Shown piece by piece: positions 24,587 to 33,926 of a stretch of DNA of 35,609 bases. The stretch is from NCBI GenBank assembly GCA_013202935.1, contig JABMRG010000093.1:1-35609 (forward strand), written 5' to 3'. The stretch comes from Candidatus Omnitrophota bacterium (GTDB taxonomy: Bacteria; Omnitrophota; Gorgyraeia; JABMRG01). Below the pieces are notes generated by a model. That model did not search any database, was not told where the DNA came from, and saw only the letters and a list, made by a program, of their open reading frames with translations. The first letter of the stretch is position 1; every line of letters begins with the position of its first letter. The position numbers and the translations under genes were made by a program.

Positions 24587-25576
24587 ATGCCACAAAAAAC
24601 CAAAACCCCCTCCAGTCCAACTCAGACAGCCTATCTCTTAACAGGCGAAGATGAATTCAGGAAGAACTTATCGCTCGATAAGCTGAAGACAAAACTATTG
24701 GGCGATAAGGCTGATCCATTCAACTACTGCCTCTATTATGGAAAGACTACAACTGCTGAAGAGGTAATCCGTTCACTGGATACATTGCCATTAACAGGCG
24801 CAAAAAAGCTCGTGGTATTAAAAGAACCCGAGCTTTTAAGTGAAGATGATAAAAGTGTGCTTCTTAATTATCTAAAGACAGCACAGGGCCCTAAAACATT
24901 CTTAATCATGCTAACCGTTTCTGGCTCATCAAAGAGCGAGAAATTCTCAAAAGATGCCTCAAAATCCGCAAGGGTATTTGACTTTCCCAAGCTTGAGTCC
25001 AATGAGGTCACATCATTAGTAATAAGGGAATTTAAATCCCATAATAAGAGAATCAACAGGCAGCATGCAGAACTTATATCCGAGGAGTCCCAGCAGGACA
25101 TTGGCAGGGCATTACCACTCATTGAGCAGATTCTGATTTTTGTCGGGAAAAGGGAGAATGTTACAGGTGAGGATATTACGCAGTTTACCCAAGGCTCATT
25201 ACAGGAGGCCTCGACATTTAAACTACTCGACCTGATCGACCAGAAAGATACAATAGGCGCTCTCCGTATTCTAAAAAGACTCTTGCGTACAGAAAGCAAT
25301 CCTTCCCAGATTATAGGCCTTATAGGCTGGCATATAGCAAGGCTCATATCTATAAAAAGGATGCTGATTAAAAAGATACCAAGAGCTGATATGCAATCCT
25401 ATATCAGGACAGGAACTTATATATTAAATAGGCTTATTTCGCAGGCAGATAACTTCACCCTCAACAGGTTAAGAAGACAACTTGACACCTTGACAGATAT
25501 CGACCTCCTGCTTAAAAGAAGCAGTATAAAGGGTGAGTTTTTGCTTGAGATGCTGGTAGTTAAGCTTTCAGCTTAA
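24587..25576 (+). CDS. holA: DNA polymerase III delta subunit
   Basis: HolA opens the beta sliding clamp as part of the clamp loader. The protein starts AYLLTGEDEFRKNLSLDKLK, the hallmark of the delta N-terminal domain. It has the TLPLTGAKKLVVLKEPELL strand-helix region around residues 65-85 and the GPKTFLIMLTVSG strand. The typical C-terminal collar segments are TFKLLDLIDQKDTIGALRIL and IIGLIGWHIARLISIKRML, with a final LLKRSSIKGEFLLEMLVVKL. Length (329) is normal. No strong ribosome-binding site precedes the ATG. The last 17 bp overlap the convergent rpsT over a palindrome that probably ends both transcripts. Confidence 0.9.
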   Translation: MPQKTKTPSSPTQTAYLLTGEDEFRKNLSLDKLKTKLLGDKADPFNYCLYYGKTTTAEEVIRSLDTLPLTGAKKLVVLKEPELLSEDDKSVLLNYLKTAQGPKTFLIMLTVSGSSKSEKFSKDASKSARVFDFPKLESNEVTSLVIREFKSHNKRINRQHAELISEESQQDIGRALPLIEQILIFVGKRENVTGEDITQFTQGSLQEASTFKLLDLIDQKDTIGALRILKRLLRTESNPSQIIGLIGWHIARLISIKRMLIKKIPRADMQSYIRTGTYILNRLISQADNFTLNRLRRQLDTLTDIDLLLKRSSIKGEFLLEMLVVKLSA

Positions 25577-25579
25577 CTA
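25557..25579. terminator. Shared palindrome at the convergent ends of holA and rpsT
   Basis: TAGTTAAGCT (25557-25566), loop TTC, AGCTTAACTA (25570-25579) is a perfect 10-bp stem. It contains both stop codons. ATTCTTTT follows on the plus strand. A bidirectional terminator is likely, although the stem is AT-rich. Confidence 0.6.
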
Positions 25580-25826
25580 TTCTTTTAGAGAGGCGGGATT
25601 TTTTGCGGGCAGCATTGTGCTTTTTGATAACGCCTTTTTTTGCTGCCTTATCGAGCTTCGACATTACACTGGAAAGCAGCTTTTTAGCTTCATCCTGTTT
25701 TTTGGTGCTGATAAGAGACTCCAGTTTTTTCAGAAGAGTCTTAAGCTCTGACTTTACAGCTTGATTACTCAGTTGCTTTTTTTTGTCTTGTCTAAGCGAT
25801 TTCTTTGCAGAACGTTTGTTTGGCAT
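25560..25826 (-). CDS. rpsT: 30S ribosomal protein S20
   Basis: S20 binds 16S rRNA early in assembly of the small subunit. The 88-residue product starts MPNKRSAKKSLRQDKKKQ and is very Lys/Arg-rich. The family ending is present: AAKKGVIKKHNAARKKSRLSKRI, read as GVIHKNxAARKKSRL-type in relatives. The ATG at 25826 is chosen because AAGGAG precedes it and the family starts MPNxxSAxK; an upstream in-frame start would add 14 unlikely residues. It is the only minus-strand gene. Its 3' end overlaps holA by 17 bp, and its promoter overlaps the 5' region of murJ. Convergent holA/rpsT near comEA-comEC recalls the Bacillus arrangement. Confidence 0.97.
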   Translation of the reverse strand: MPNKRSAKKSLRQDKKKQLSNQAVKSELKTLLKKLESLISTKKQDEAKKLLSSVMSKLDKAAKKGVIKKHNAARKKSRLSKRIVKLKA

Positions 25827-25858
25827 ACTATTATCACTCCTTGTAAAAAAGTAGAAAG

Positions 25859-25887
25859 AGTATAACATACGACGGTAACAGTGTCAA
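25859..25887 (-). promoter_or_regulatory. rpsT promoter
   Basis: On the minus strand TTGACA (25887-25882) and TATACT (25864-25859) are 17 bp apart with TG before the -10 box. The -35 box lies within the AAGGAA ribosome-binding site of the divergent murJ gene. Confidence 0.85.
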
Positions 25888-25893
25888 GGAAAA

Positions 25894-27453
25894 ATGTCTA
25901 CTAACAGATCGATAGCAAAATCAGCAGGTATAATTGGTGCGGGTACACTCCTGAGCCGTGTGTTCGGATTTGTCCGCGATATAATATTTGCCGCATTCTT
26001 TGGAACAGGTATATATGCCCAAGCCTTTGTTGTAGCCTTTACAATACCTAATCTCCTGCGCGACCTGATCGGCGAAGGTGCTACCAACGCTGCGGTCGTG
26101 CCTATCTTGGTCGAGGAACTCACGCAGAATGGCAAAGATGCCTTTTGGAAGCTCGCTAATATTCTCCTAAATTTGATACTCGTGGTCCTGACAGCGGTAA
26201 CTATAGCAGGTGTACTCCTAGCAAAACCGATAGTAATAGCCATGGTCCCCGGCTTCTTAGAAGACCCCTATAAGCTAGAGGTTACAGTAGCGCTTACCAG
26301 GATGATATTCCCGTATCTTATATTTATAGGCCTTGTTGCATATGCTATGGGCGTGTTAAATTCTATTAAGCATTTTGCAGCACCGGCATTTGGCCCATTC
26401 CTTCTCAATGTATCATTAATAGTATGTATGCTTATATGGAGGCAGGACCCAATGGGTCTTGGAATAGGCGTTCTTTTAGGCGGCCTTTTGCAAGTTATTA
26501 TACAGATACCACCACTTATTAAAAGAGGTATGGTTTTTGACCAGAGAAGCTTTTTACATCCTAAGATAAAGAAGATAGGCAGGCTACTTATACCACGTAT
26601 CTTCGGAAGCAGCGTCTACCTCATAAATGTGTATATTATCAGCAGGGTGTTGGCATCTATGGAGTGGATAGTAGGTAAAGGGGCTATAGCAGCTCTATAT
26701 CTTGCAAGCAGAATATGGCAATTTCCTCTGGCTATCTTTGCCATAGCTCTGGCCCAGGCAGCTCTTCCGACACTCTCAGGCCATATAGCGACAAAGAGAC
26801 CTAATGATTTTCGCAATGCTATAGGTTTTTTACTAAGAGCGGTCTGTTTTGTGCTTATACCTGCTAGCGCAGGCTTGATAGCCTTGGCAGTTCCAATAAC
26901 AAAGACACTATTTGAAAGAGGTGCATTTGGAGCCTATTCTACACAGATAACATCTTTTGTGCTTCTCTTCTACAGCTTCGGTCTTCTTTCATACGGTGTA
27001 ATAAAGATTCTGGTAAACGGTTTCTATTCAATGCAGGATACTAAGACGCCGGTAAAGATAGCTGCGGTATCATTAGTCGTAAATATTATATTGAGCGTGT
27101 TGCTTATGTTTCCTCTTAAGGTCGCAGGGCTTGCCCTTGCAAATTCTATAGCAGGCATATTTAATGCGACGATTCTTCTTATAATCTTAAGAAAAAGAAT
27201 AGGTGGTTTTGGCAAAAAGAAGCTGGTTACTTCATTTTTACGCATATTGGTTGCGTCACTACTTATGGGTATTTTTGCATTCTGGTTCAATGGCTTTCTA
27301 AACAGCACCTTTGTTCCTGTCTCAACAATATGCTCTATAATAAACCTGGCAGTTACAATTGTTGCTTCTATTCTCCTTTATATTGCAGCCTGTTATATTT
27401 TACAAGTAAAAGAACTAGAGGAGGTTAAGCAGTGGCTATCAAGGAAAAGATAG
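25894..27453 (+). CDS. murJ: Lipid II flippase MurJ (MviN family)
   Basis: MurJ moves the peptidoglycan precursor lipid II across the inner membrane. The 519-residue protein has about 14 membrane helices and the MviN signatures: TLLSRVFGFVRDIIFAAFFG at the N-terminus, AFTIPNLLRDLIGEGA, FPYLIFIGLVAYAMGVLN, RIWQFPLAIFAIALAQAALP, and FYSMQDTKTPVKIA. Length is normal. AAGGAA lies directly upstream of the ATG. I see no dedicated plus-strand promoter in the 67 bp between rpsT and murJ apart from sequence shared with the rpsT promoter; transcription may enter from upstream or start at an unrecognised site. Divergent rpsT/murJ is also common in proteobacteria. It overlaps uvrC by 22 bp. Confidence 0.95.
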   Translation: MSTNRSIAKSAGIIGAGTLLSRVFGFVRDIIFAAFFGTGIYAQAFVVAFTIPNLLRDLIGEGATNAAVVPILVEELTQNGKDAFWKLANILLNLILVVLTAVTIAGVLLAKPIVIAMVPGFLEDPYKLEVTVALTRMIFPYLIFIGLVAYAMGVLNSIKHFAAPAFGPFLLNVSLIVCMLIWRQDPMGLGIGVLLGGLLQVIIQIPPLIKRGMVFDQRSFLHPKIKKIGRLLIPRIFGSSVYLINVYIISRVLASMEWIVGKGAIAALYLASRIWQFPLAIFAIALAQAALPTLSGHIATKRPNDFRNAIGFLLRAVCFVLIPASAGLIALAVPITKTLFERGAFGAYSTQITSFVLLFYSFGLLSYGVIKILVNGFYSMQDTKTPVKIAAVSLVVNIILSVLLMFPLKVAGLALANSIAGIFNATILLIILRKRIGGFGKKKLVTSFLRILVASLLMGIFAFWFNGFLNSTFVPVSTICSIINLAVTIVASILLYIAACYILQVKELEEVKQWLSRKR

Positions 27454-28871
27454 AAGCCTCGCCAAATGCTGCAGGTGTGTATCTTTTTAAAGACAAGCAG
27501 AATAGCATCTTATATATCGGCAAGGCCGCGTCTATAAGAAAGAGACTAAAGTCTCATTTCTCCAAAACACCATTACCGAAACAGAAAGCACTGATAAATA
27601 AGACTAAGGATATAGACTATATACTTACTCCTGATGAGTCGACAGCCCTTCTTTTGGAATCAGCGCTTATCAAAAGATACAATCCCCACTATAATGTAGA
27701 TCTCAAGGATGATAAATCATACCCGCGCCTAAAACTCACTGTAAACGAAGAATTTCCCCGCCTCTTTATTACAAGAAAGCTAAAAGATGATGGGGCTTTA
27801 TATTTTGGGCCTTATACGAACGCAAAACTTCTTCGTAAGGCACTTACATTTATGAGAATGACCTTTCCTCTAAGGACATGCCAGCGCATGCCAAAGAAGG
27901 AATGCCTGAATTATCATATAGGCCAGTGTCTTGCACCATGTGTTGGCAAATCGGGCAAGAAAGAATATCTTAGGGTAATTGATGAGCTGAAGCTATTTTT
28001 GGATGGAAAACGCGACGAGCTCTTGAATTTATTAAACCTCCAGATGAAGGAGGCCTCTGAGAATAAAGAGTATGAAAGAGCAGCAAAGATAAGGGATAGG
28101 ATAAGAGCGCTCTCATTGGTTATAGAGGCTAATGTCAAGAATCATACTGTCTTAGAATCTAAAAAGGTAAGATTCTATCCTGACCAACAGGTCGAGGAGT
28201 TACGTACAATACTGAAGCTTCCCAAGACACCCCATATTATTGAGGCATTCGATGTATCAAATATATTCGGCAAAGAAGCGGTCGGCTCTATGGTATCATT
28301 TAAGGAAGGAAAGCCTGATAGGGAGGAGTATCGCAGATTTAAGATAAGAACTGTAAAAGGCATAGATGACTATAGTATGATGCGTGAGATAGTATCAAGG
28401 AGATGCAGAAGGATTCTTGCGGAGGAGAAAAGCCTTCCGGATCTTATAATAATCGATGGCGGGAAAGGGCACCTTAGTGCTGTAAAGAAACAGCTGAGGC
28501 AGCTTAGGCTTTTGGACCTGCCTGTAATAAGTATAGCGAAGAGGCTTGATAAGATCTACCTGTCAGAGGATAGAGAGCCAATGCTGCTTGGTAAGTTTGA
28601 AGCAACACTTCTTTTATTACAGAGGATACGCGATGAAGCGCACCGCTTTGCCATAGGTTACCACAGGCTGCTTCGAAGGAAAGAGATAGGGCTTTCAGAA
28701 CTGGATAATATAGAAGGTGTGGGCCCAAGAAAGAAAGTGTCACTTATGAGGCATTTCGGTTCATTGAATGAGATCAAGATGGCAGATATTGAGGATTTAA
28801 TAAAGGTAGAATATGTAAATGAGAAACAGGCAAAGACGATCTATGACTACTTTCGAGGAAAAAGTATATAG
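27432..28871 (+). CDS. uvrC: Short UvrC nucleotide-excision endonuclease subunit
   Basis: UvrC cuts DNA on both sides of a lesion after UvrA/UvrB recognition. The GTG start is fixed by AGAGGAGGTT at ideal spacing. Domains in order are GIY-YIG nuclease (GVYLF, ILYIGKA, about 14-95) and a four-Cys region (TCQRMPKKECLNYHIGQCLAPC) matching the proposed [4Fe-4S] ligands. A UVR motif follows (about 198-237), then the RNase H-like nuclease with AFDVSN (D274), IIDGGKG and DEAHRFA, and a C-terminal helix-hairpin-helix (IEGVGPRKK). All catalytic residues are kept, but the protein is 479 residues against about 610 in E. coli. Only about 37 residues join UVR and RNase H parts, so roughly 120 residues of that linker region are missing. 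The frame is intact, so this looks like a natural short form. Confidence 0.93.
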   Translation: MAIKEKIEASPNAAGVYLFKDKQNSILYIGKAASIRKRLKSHFSKTPLPKQKALINKTKDIDYILTPDESTALLLESALIKRYNPHYNVDLKDDKSYPRLKLTVNEEFPRLFITRKLKDDGALYFGPYTNAKLLRKALTFMRMTFPLRTCQRMPKKECLNYHIGQCLAPCVGKSGKKEYLRVIDELKLFLDGKRDELLNLLNLQMKEASENKEYERAAKIRDRIRALSLVIEANVKNHTVLESKKVRFYPDQQVEELRTILKLPKTPHIIEAFDVSNIFGKEAVGSMVSFKEGKPDREEYRRFKIRTVKGIDDYSMMREIVSRRCRRILAEEKSLPDLIIIDGGKGHLSAVKKQLRQLRLLDLPVISIAKRLDKIYLSEDREPMLLGKFEATLLLLQRIRDEAHRFAIGYHRLLRRKEIGLSELDNIEGVGPRKKVSLMRHFGSLNEIKMADIEDLIKVEYVNEKQAKTIYDYFRGKSI

Positions 28872-29100
28872 GGTGGTTTCACAGATCCCGCGCAGTGAGA
28901 CAAGAAGCTATAAATGGGTTGCAGAGAGAGTAGGTTCACCTTTCGCATATCGCGCAGTCGGTAATGCCCTAAACAAGAGCCCGTATATAGGTAAAGTGCC
29001 TTGTCACCGTGTAATTAAAGTAGACGGTACAATAGGTGGTTTTGCAAAAGGCCCAAAGAATAAGAGACGACTTTTAAAGAAAGAAGGAGTAAGCGTATGA
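28843..29100 (+). CDS. MGMT/Ogt-type alkyltransferase domain protein
   Basis: This is the DNA-binding and active-site domain of O6-alkylguanine-DNA alkyltransferases, which remove alkyl groups from guanine by transferring them to Cys. It contains VVSQIPRSETRSYKWVAERVG, the Arg-finger region YRAVGNALNKSP, and the PCHRV active site with Cys retained, then GGFAKGPKNKRRLLKKEG. At about 85 residues it lacks the N-terminal domain of full Ogt/Ada proteins. Because the Cys is present it is not a typical ATL, where Trp replaces it. Both ATG 28843 and ATG 28819 are in frame; the later one gives the usual family start. It overlaps uvrC by 29 bp and the next gene by 4 bp (ATGA), so repair genes appear co-expressed. 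Confidence 0.85.
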   Translation: MTTFEEKVYRVVSQIPRSETRSYKWVAERVGSPFAYRAVGNALNKSPYIGKVPCHRVIKVDGTIGGFAKGPKNKRRLLKKEGVSV

Positions 29101-29906
29101 ATACAAAAATAGCCTTTGTAGCATTTATAGTGCTTATTAATTTTATGCTGGTTAACTACTCTTTGGCTGCTTTAGATTCAGAGGCTATACTTAATGGCAT
29201 GAAGGAAAAATACGCAGATTTTTACAAGGAGGTTCAGGATATCACTATTGTGCAGGAGATAGAGGCCTCATCTCCAGGACAGGATGGTAATATGTCATCA
29301 GAAGTGACTATGTTTCAGAAGGGCGATAAGGTAAGAATGGATACAAAGATGCAGATGCCAGAGGACGCAAAGATGCCTCAAGGCATGCAACAGGTGGAGA
29401 GCACCATGATATATGATGGAGAGACAGCATGGATGATTATGCCTTTTATGGGCAAGGTAAAACTACCTGAGACAGAGGCATTTAAGCATCAGGCAAGCGT
29501 AAATTGGTGGGATAAGGTTTTAGGTAATGCGGATGTCGTAGGTGAAGAGGTTATTGACGGAATAGGCTGTTATATTTTAAAAGTGAGGAATAGAAAAACC
29601 CCGCCCTTTTTTAATAGGATATGGATAAGCAAGAAGGATTTTATTTCAGTTAAAGCTGAAATGGCTGGCCCTAACGGAACAAAAAACAAAATGGTCTTTT
29701 CTGACTTTCGAGAACTAGGCAGTAACTGGAAGTTTCCTTACCGCACAGAAACATATGTGAATGATAAGCTTATATCAAAAGTTACTATAAGGTCAGTTAG
29801 AATAAATACCGGTCTCGCAGACAGCATCTTTAACGCAGATGCTATTGCAGCAGATACATCTGATTTTGGCGACCTGATGCAGAATGTAATGAATAAGAAG
29901 CAATAG
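29097..29906 (+). CDS. LolA-like outer-membrane lipoprotein-sorting protein
   Basis: The ATG overlaps the preceding TGA. A signal peptide (residues 1-24, ending NYSLA) is followed by the one-sided beta-cradle pattern of LolA/LolB-like proteins. The pattern includes ITIVQEIEAS, TMFQKGDKVRMDTKM, STMIYDGETAWMIMPFMG, IGCYILKVRNRK, then RIWISKKDFISVKAEM and a closing GSNWKFPYRTETYVNDKLISKVTI. This is the family often annotated as outer membrane lipoprotein-sorting protein. It may carry lipoproteins or other lipids through the periplasm, but it differs from classical LolA in length (269) and in the Met-rich middle. It closes the murJ-uvrC cluster and is followed by a new promoter. Confidence 0.7.
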   Translation: MNTKIAFVAFIVLINFMLVNYSLAALDSEAILNGMKEKYADFYKEVQDITIVQEIEASSPGQDGNMSSEVTMFQKGDKVRMDTKMQMPEDAKMPQGMQQVESTMIYDGETAWMIMPFMGKVKLPETEAFKHQASVNWWDKVLGNADVVGEEVIDGIGCYILKVRNRKTPPFFNRIWISKKDFISVKAEMAGPNGTKNKMVFSDFRELGSNWKFPYRTETYVNDKLISKVTIRSVRINTGLADSIFNADAIAADTSDFGDLMQNVMNKKQ

Positions 29907-29918
29907 GCTTCATTTTCC

Positions 29919-29947
29919 TTGTCAAATAATGGCAATTATGGTATTCT
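29919..29947 (+). promoter_or_regulatory. Promoter of prfB-secA-lnt
   Basis: TTGTCA (29919-29924) and TATTCT (29942-29947) are 17 bp apart with TGG before the -10 box. The prfB ATG at 29958 lies only about 4-5 nt beyond the expected start point, so the mRNA would be nearly leaderless, or another promoter is used. Confidence 0.5.
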
Positions 29948-29957
29948 TTAAAACACT

Positions 29958-31050
29958 ATGCTAGAAGATATTAAGACTAAATTAAATACTATAAAGGGTA
30001 AGCTCGATCACCTAAGGGGGTATCTTTGACATTGGAAAAAGGGCTGATGAGATATCCCATATCGAAAAGACTATGTCTGAGCCAGATTTCTGGCAGAGTC
30101 CCCAGAAAGCAAACCAGATAATACCCCGCCTCAAGGCCTTAAAATCTACTGTGGAACCTTTCCGGGCCTGCCTTAAGGAGTATGATGATCTTAATGAGCT
30201 TCTATCTATGGTGGATGGAAGCGATGAGTCGAGTATATCAGATATTAATAAGGAACTGTTGGTGCTTACAAAGAAGGTAGATGCATTAGAATTTAAGAGC
30301 CTTTTGAGTGGCAAGCATGATATAAACAATGCCATTCTTAGTATAAATGCGGGCGCGGGTGGGACAGAATCATGCGACTGGGCTAGTATGCTGCTTAGGA
30401 TGTATAGCAGGTGGGCTCAAGCCAAGGGCTATGCTGTACAGGATATAGATTTCTTATCTGGTGAAGAAGCAGGAATAAAAAATGTAACCATAATCATAAA
30501 AGGCGACTGGGCCTACGGTTACTTAAAAGCAGAAAGCGGCGTACATAGGCTGGTAAGGATTTCGCCTTTTGATTCTAATAAGAGGCGTCATACATCCTTT
30601 GCGTCTGTAGATGTTATTGCTGAGGTTGCAGAGGATATAGATATGGAGCTAGGCGAAAAAGATTTACGTGTAGATGTATATCGTTCAAGTGGCCCAGGTG
30701 GCCAGGGCGTAAATACAACAGACTCTGCTGTGAGGATTACACATATTCCAACAGGCCTGGTTGTACAGTGTCAGAACGAACGTTCGCAGATTAAGAACAG
30801 GGCAACTGCGATGAAGGTGCTAAAAGCACGCATCTATGAAAAAAAGAGAAGAGAGTTACAGGAAAAGATGGAGAAAGAGTATGCCGTGAAACAGAAGATA
30901 GAGTGGGGAAGCCAGATACGCTCATATGTCTTTCATCCTTATAATATGGTAAAGGACCATAGGACGACTGAGGAGACATCAAATACACAGGCTGTCATGA
31001 ATGGCGGTATCGATAACTTCATTCAAGCCTACTTAAAGTGGAAAAAATGA
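29958..31050 (+). CDS. prfB: Peptide chain release factor 2, read through a programmed +1 frameshift
   Basis: RF2 ends translation at UGA and UAA codons. The first 23 codons (29958-30026, starting MLEDIKTK) run into TGA at 30027-30029. A +1 shift resumes at GAC 30028 and gives a full-length protein of about 363 residues. The shift sequence AGGGGGTATCTTTGAC is the same as the classical E. coli site. After the shift the protein has the expected coiled-coil domain. It then has SPF (about residues 202-204), the RF2 stop-codon reader, and [10 protein letters not shown] with GGQ at about 247-249, which triggers peptide release. No ribosome-binding site is evident before the ATG. The stop overlaps secA (ATGA). 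Confidence 0.96.
30015..30030 (+). promoter_or_regulatory. prfB +1 programmed frameshift site
   Basis: An internal Shine-Dalgarno, AGGGGG (30015-30020), sits three bases before CTT TGA C. CTT slips onto TTT and the ribosome continues at GAC. Low RF2 slows termination at TGA and favours the shift, giving autoregulation. Confidence 0.97.
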
Positions 31051-33926
31051 TAAAGTGGATCTCGAATAAGATATTTGGTTCGCAGAACGAAAAAGAGCTT
31101 AAGAAGCTTACACCTATGCTGGATAAGGTAAACAGCTTTGAACAGGCTGTTTCTGCTCTATCAGATGATCAATTGTGTGCAAAAACTTCCAGCTTTCGTA
31201 CGCATGCACAAAAGAAAGAGACTGAGCTTAAAGATCAGATAAGGGATTTAGAACAGCAAATAGATGAAGCAACTACGCAAGCTACAAAAGATAGCTTAAA
31301 GCCCAAGTTGAAACAACTATACAATCAAATCTTTGATGAGATTCTACCAGAAGCGTTTGCAGTTGTAAGAGAGGCTGCAAAGCGCAGAATAAATATGCGC
31401 CATTTTGACGTACAGATTATAGGTGGTGTTGTGCTGCATGAGGGCAGAATAGCAGAGATGGCAACTGGTGAAGGAAAGACACTTGTTGCAACGCTTCCCG
31501 TATACCTTAACGCGCTCCTAGGCAAAGGCGTTCATGTTATAACAGTAAACGATTATCTTGCAAAACGCGACCGTGAGTGGATGGGGCCTGTCTATGAGTT
31601 CTTGGGGCTATCAGTCGGCACAATACAGCATGATATGGCGCCAGAGGATAGAAAGATAGCCTATAATTGCGATATAACATACGGTACAAATAATGAGTTT
31701 GGCTTTGACTATCTGCGCGATAATATGGTTGTATCTAAGGAAGACATGGTACAGCGTGAGCCTTTCTATGCTATTGTCGATGAGGTAGACAGCATACTTA
31801 TAGATGAGGCAAGGACACCCCTTATAATATCAGGGCCTGCTGAAGAGTCTACGGATAAGTACTACAAAATAGATAAGATAATACCACGCCTTAAGAAAGG
31901 CGCTCGAGACGAACAGAGCAAGGAAGAGACAGGCGACTTTATAATAGACGAGAAGGCACGTACAGCTTATCTTACAGAGGCTGGTGAGATGAAGGCAGCA
32001 GAACTTCTAGGTATACAGGATATGCATACACTCTCGTCAATGGAATATAAGCACCATGTAAATCAGGCGCTTCGTGCACATAGCAACTTTAAACTTGATG
32101 TAGACTATATTGTAAAAGATGGCCAGGTAATAATTGTAGATGAGTTTACAGGCCGGCTTATGCCGGGACGCCGCTGGAGTGACGGGTTGCATCAGGCGAT
32201 AGAGGCAAAAGAGGGTGTTAAGATAGAGCGCGAAAACCAGACCCTTGCGACTATTACATTCCAGAACTATTTCCGCATGTATGAGAAACTTGCAGGTATG
32301 ACGGGAACAGCTGTGACGGAATCAGAGGAATTTTCAAAGATATATGGATTGGATGTTGTTGTTATACCTCCAAACCGTTATCTCCACAGGACAAATTATG
32401 CTGATGTGGTATTCCGAACAGAAAAAGAGAAATTCAACGCTATAGTATCTGAGATAGAAGAGCTTTACAAAACAAGTCAGCCTGTTTTGGTAGGTACTAT
32501 ATCGATAGATAAGTCGGAGTATCTGGGAGAGATACTTAAGCGAAAAGGCATTCCGCACAATGTACTCAATGCAAAGTATCACGGGTTCGAGGCACACATT
32601 GTCGCACAGGCCGGGGCAGCAGGCGCTGTTACAATAGCGACAAATATGGCGGGCCGTGGAACAGATATACTCCTTGGCGGAAATGCTGAATTTCGCACAA
32701 AAGATACAGTTGCACAGATAAAGGCAGAAGGCAAGGATGTATCTGAAGATGAAGGGAATGAGCTGCTTGCTAAGTATAAAGAAGAGGCAGAGAAAAACCA
32801 TAAGAGCGTAATAGAAGTAGGCGGGTTACATGTAATAGGTTCAGAGCGCCACGAGGCACGCCGTATCGATAATCAGCTCCGCGGAAGGTCAGGCCGTCAA
32901 GGTGATCCTGGCTCAAGCAGGTTCTATGTCTCATTGGAAGATGACCTTATGAGGATATTTGCATCAGACAGAGTGGCGCGCCTTATAAATTTCTTCCAGC
33001 TTGAAGAGGGGACTCCTATAGCAGAACATAAACTCGTAACAAGGTCGATAGAGACAGCTCAAAGAAGAGTAGAGTCGCATAACTTTTCCATAAGAAAGCA
33101 TGTCCTTGAGTATGACAATGTAATGAATAAACAGAGGGAAGTTATATACTCAGAGAGAAAGACAATCTTAGAAGGTGATAACTTAAAAGAGCATGTGTTT
33201 GATATGATAGAGGATACTCTCGACCCGATGCTTGATATATATGCACCTGAAAGCCAGCATCCTGAAGAATGGGATTATGAGGGGCTGATTAATTGGTTTA
33301 AGGCAAAGTTTCTTATCAGGTTTGATAAGTCAGGCATAGATAAGTTGAACCGTGAAGAAATAAAAGGTTTTCTTTTAGAGGGGGTTAAGTCAGCCTATCT
33401 TAAGAAGGAGGAATCTATAACTACTGATAAGATGCGGCATATAGAGAAATTCGTTCTGCTTCAGGCTATTGATACAAAGTGGAAAGAGCACCTTCTTAAT
33501 ATAGACCACTTAAGAGAAGGTATACACCTTAGAGGATATGGCCAAAGAGACCCGTTAGTAGAGTATCAGCGTGAGGCCTATGAGATGTTTATGGCAATGA
33601 TAGAGTCTATAAGAGAAGACTCTCTTGAATATATTTTTAAGATTCAAGTTGTTGAGACCCAAAAAGAAGAAGGTGTATTTAGAGCAACTTCCCAAACATT
33701 CATACATCCCGAAGCACAGACAATGGGTGATATCAGACAACAGAGGCCATCTCCGCCTCCTGATATGCCTCAAGGGCCGATAGATCTTGAGCAACCCGGG
33801 TCACCACCACCTATACCTGATACAGGCCCGCCAGAGCCGTTTAAGAGAGAGGCACCTAAAGTAGGAAGAAATGACCCCTGTCCATGTGCAAGCGGCAAGA
33901 AGTATAAAAAATGCTGCGGAAAATAG
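31047..33926 (+). CDS. secA: Preprotein translocase ATPase SecA
   Basis: SecA drives unfolded proteins through SecYEG using ATP. The ATG at 31047 overlaps the prfB stop as ATGA and gives [18 protein letters not shown], the usual SecA start; a GTG three codons earlier is less likely. Walker A is MATGEGKT (about 138-145), Walker B lies in [20 protein letters not shown], and [14 protein letters not shown] and [15 protein letters not shown] mark the second motor domain. The helical scaffold and wing follow ([18 protein letters not shown]). A Pro-rich linker leads to the C-terminal zinc site [13 protein letters not shown], used for SecB or ribosome contact. About 959 residues, complete. It overlaps lnt by 16 bp. 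Confidence 0.98.
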   Translation: MIKWISNKIFGSQNEKELKKLTPMLDKVNSFEQAVSALSDDQLCAKTSSFRTHAQKKETELKDQIRDLEQQIDEATTQATKDSLKPKLKQLYNQIFDEILPEAFAVVREAAKRRINMRHFDVQIIGGVVLHEGRIAEMATGEGKTLVATLPVYLNALLGKGVHVITVNDYLAKRDREWMGPVYEFLGLSVGTIQHDMAPEDRKIAYNCDITYGTNNEFGFDYLRDNMVVSKEDMVQREPFYAIVDEVDSILIDEARTPLIISGPAEESTDKYYKIDKIIPRLKKGARDEQSKEETGDFIIDEKARTAYLTEAGEMKAAELLGIQDMHTLSSMEYKHHVNQALRAHSNFKLDVDYIVKDGQVIIVDEFTGRLMPGRRWSDGLHQAIEAKEGVKIERENQTLATITFQNYFRMYEKLAGMTGTAVTESEEFSKIYGLDVVVIPPNRYLHRTNYADVVFRTEKEKFNAIVSEIEELYKTSQPVLVGTISIDKSEYLGEILKRKGIPHNVLNAKYHGFEAHIVAQAGAAGAVTIATNMAGRGTDILLGGNAEFRTKDTVAQIKAEGKDVSEDEGNELLAKYKEEAEKNHKSVIEVGGLHVIGSERHEARRIDNQLRGRSGRQGDPGSSRFYVSLEDDLMRIFASDRVARLINFFQLEEGTPIAEHKLVTRSIETAQRRVESHNFSIRKHVLEYDNVMNKQREVIYSERKTILEGDNLKEHVFDMIEDTLDPMLDIYAPESQHPEEWDYEGLINWFKAKFLIRFDKSGIDKLNREEIKGFLLEGVKSAYLKKEESITTDKMRHIEKFVLLQAIDTKWKEHLLNIDHLREGIHLRGYGQRDPLVEYQREAYEMFMAMIESIREDSLEYIFKIQVVETQKEEGVFRATSQTFIHPEAQTMGDIRQQRPSPPPDMPQGPIDLEQPGSPPPIPDTGPPEPFKREAPKVGRNDPCPCASGKKYKKCCGK

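Noticed and set aside
24868..25347. 159-codon open frame on the minus strand within holA
   Set aside because: It is antisense to a well-supported gene, has no recognisable domain and lacks a convincing start; similar minus-strand frames in secA, uvrC and the barrel gene were dropped for the same reason.
30073..31050. prfB as an N-terminally truncated gene starting at ATG 30073
   Set aside because: The upstream 23 codons and the AGGGGGTATCTTTGAC site restore full RF2 length by a +1 shift.
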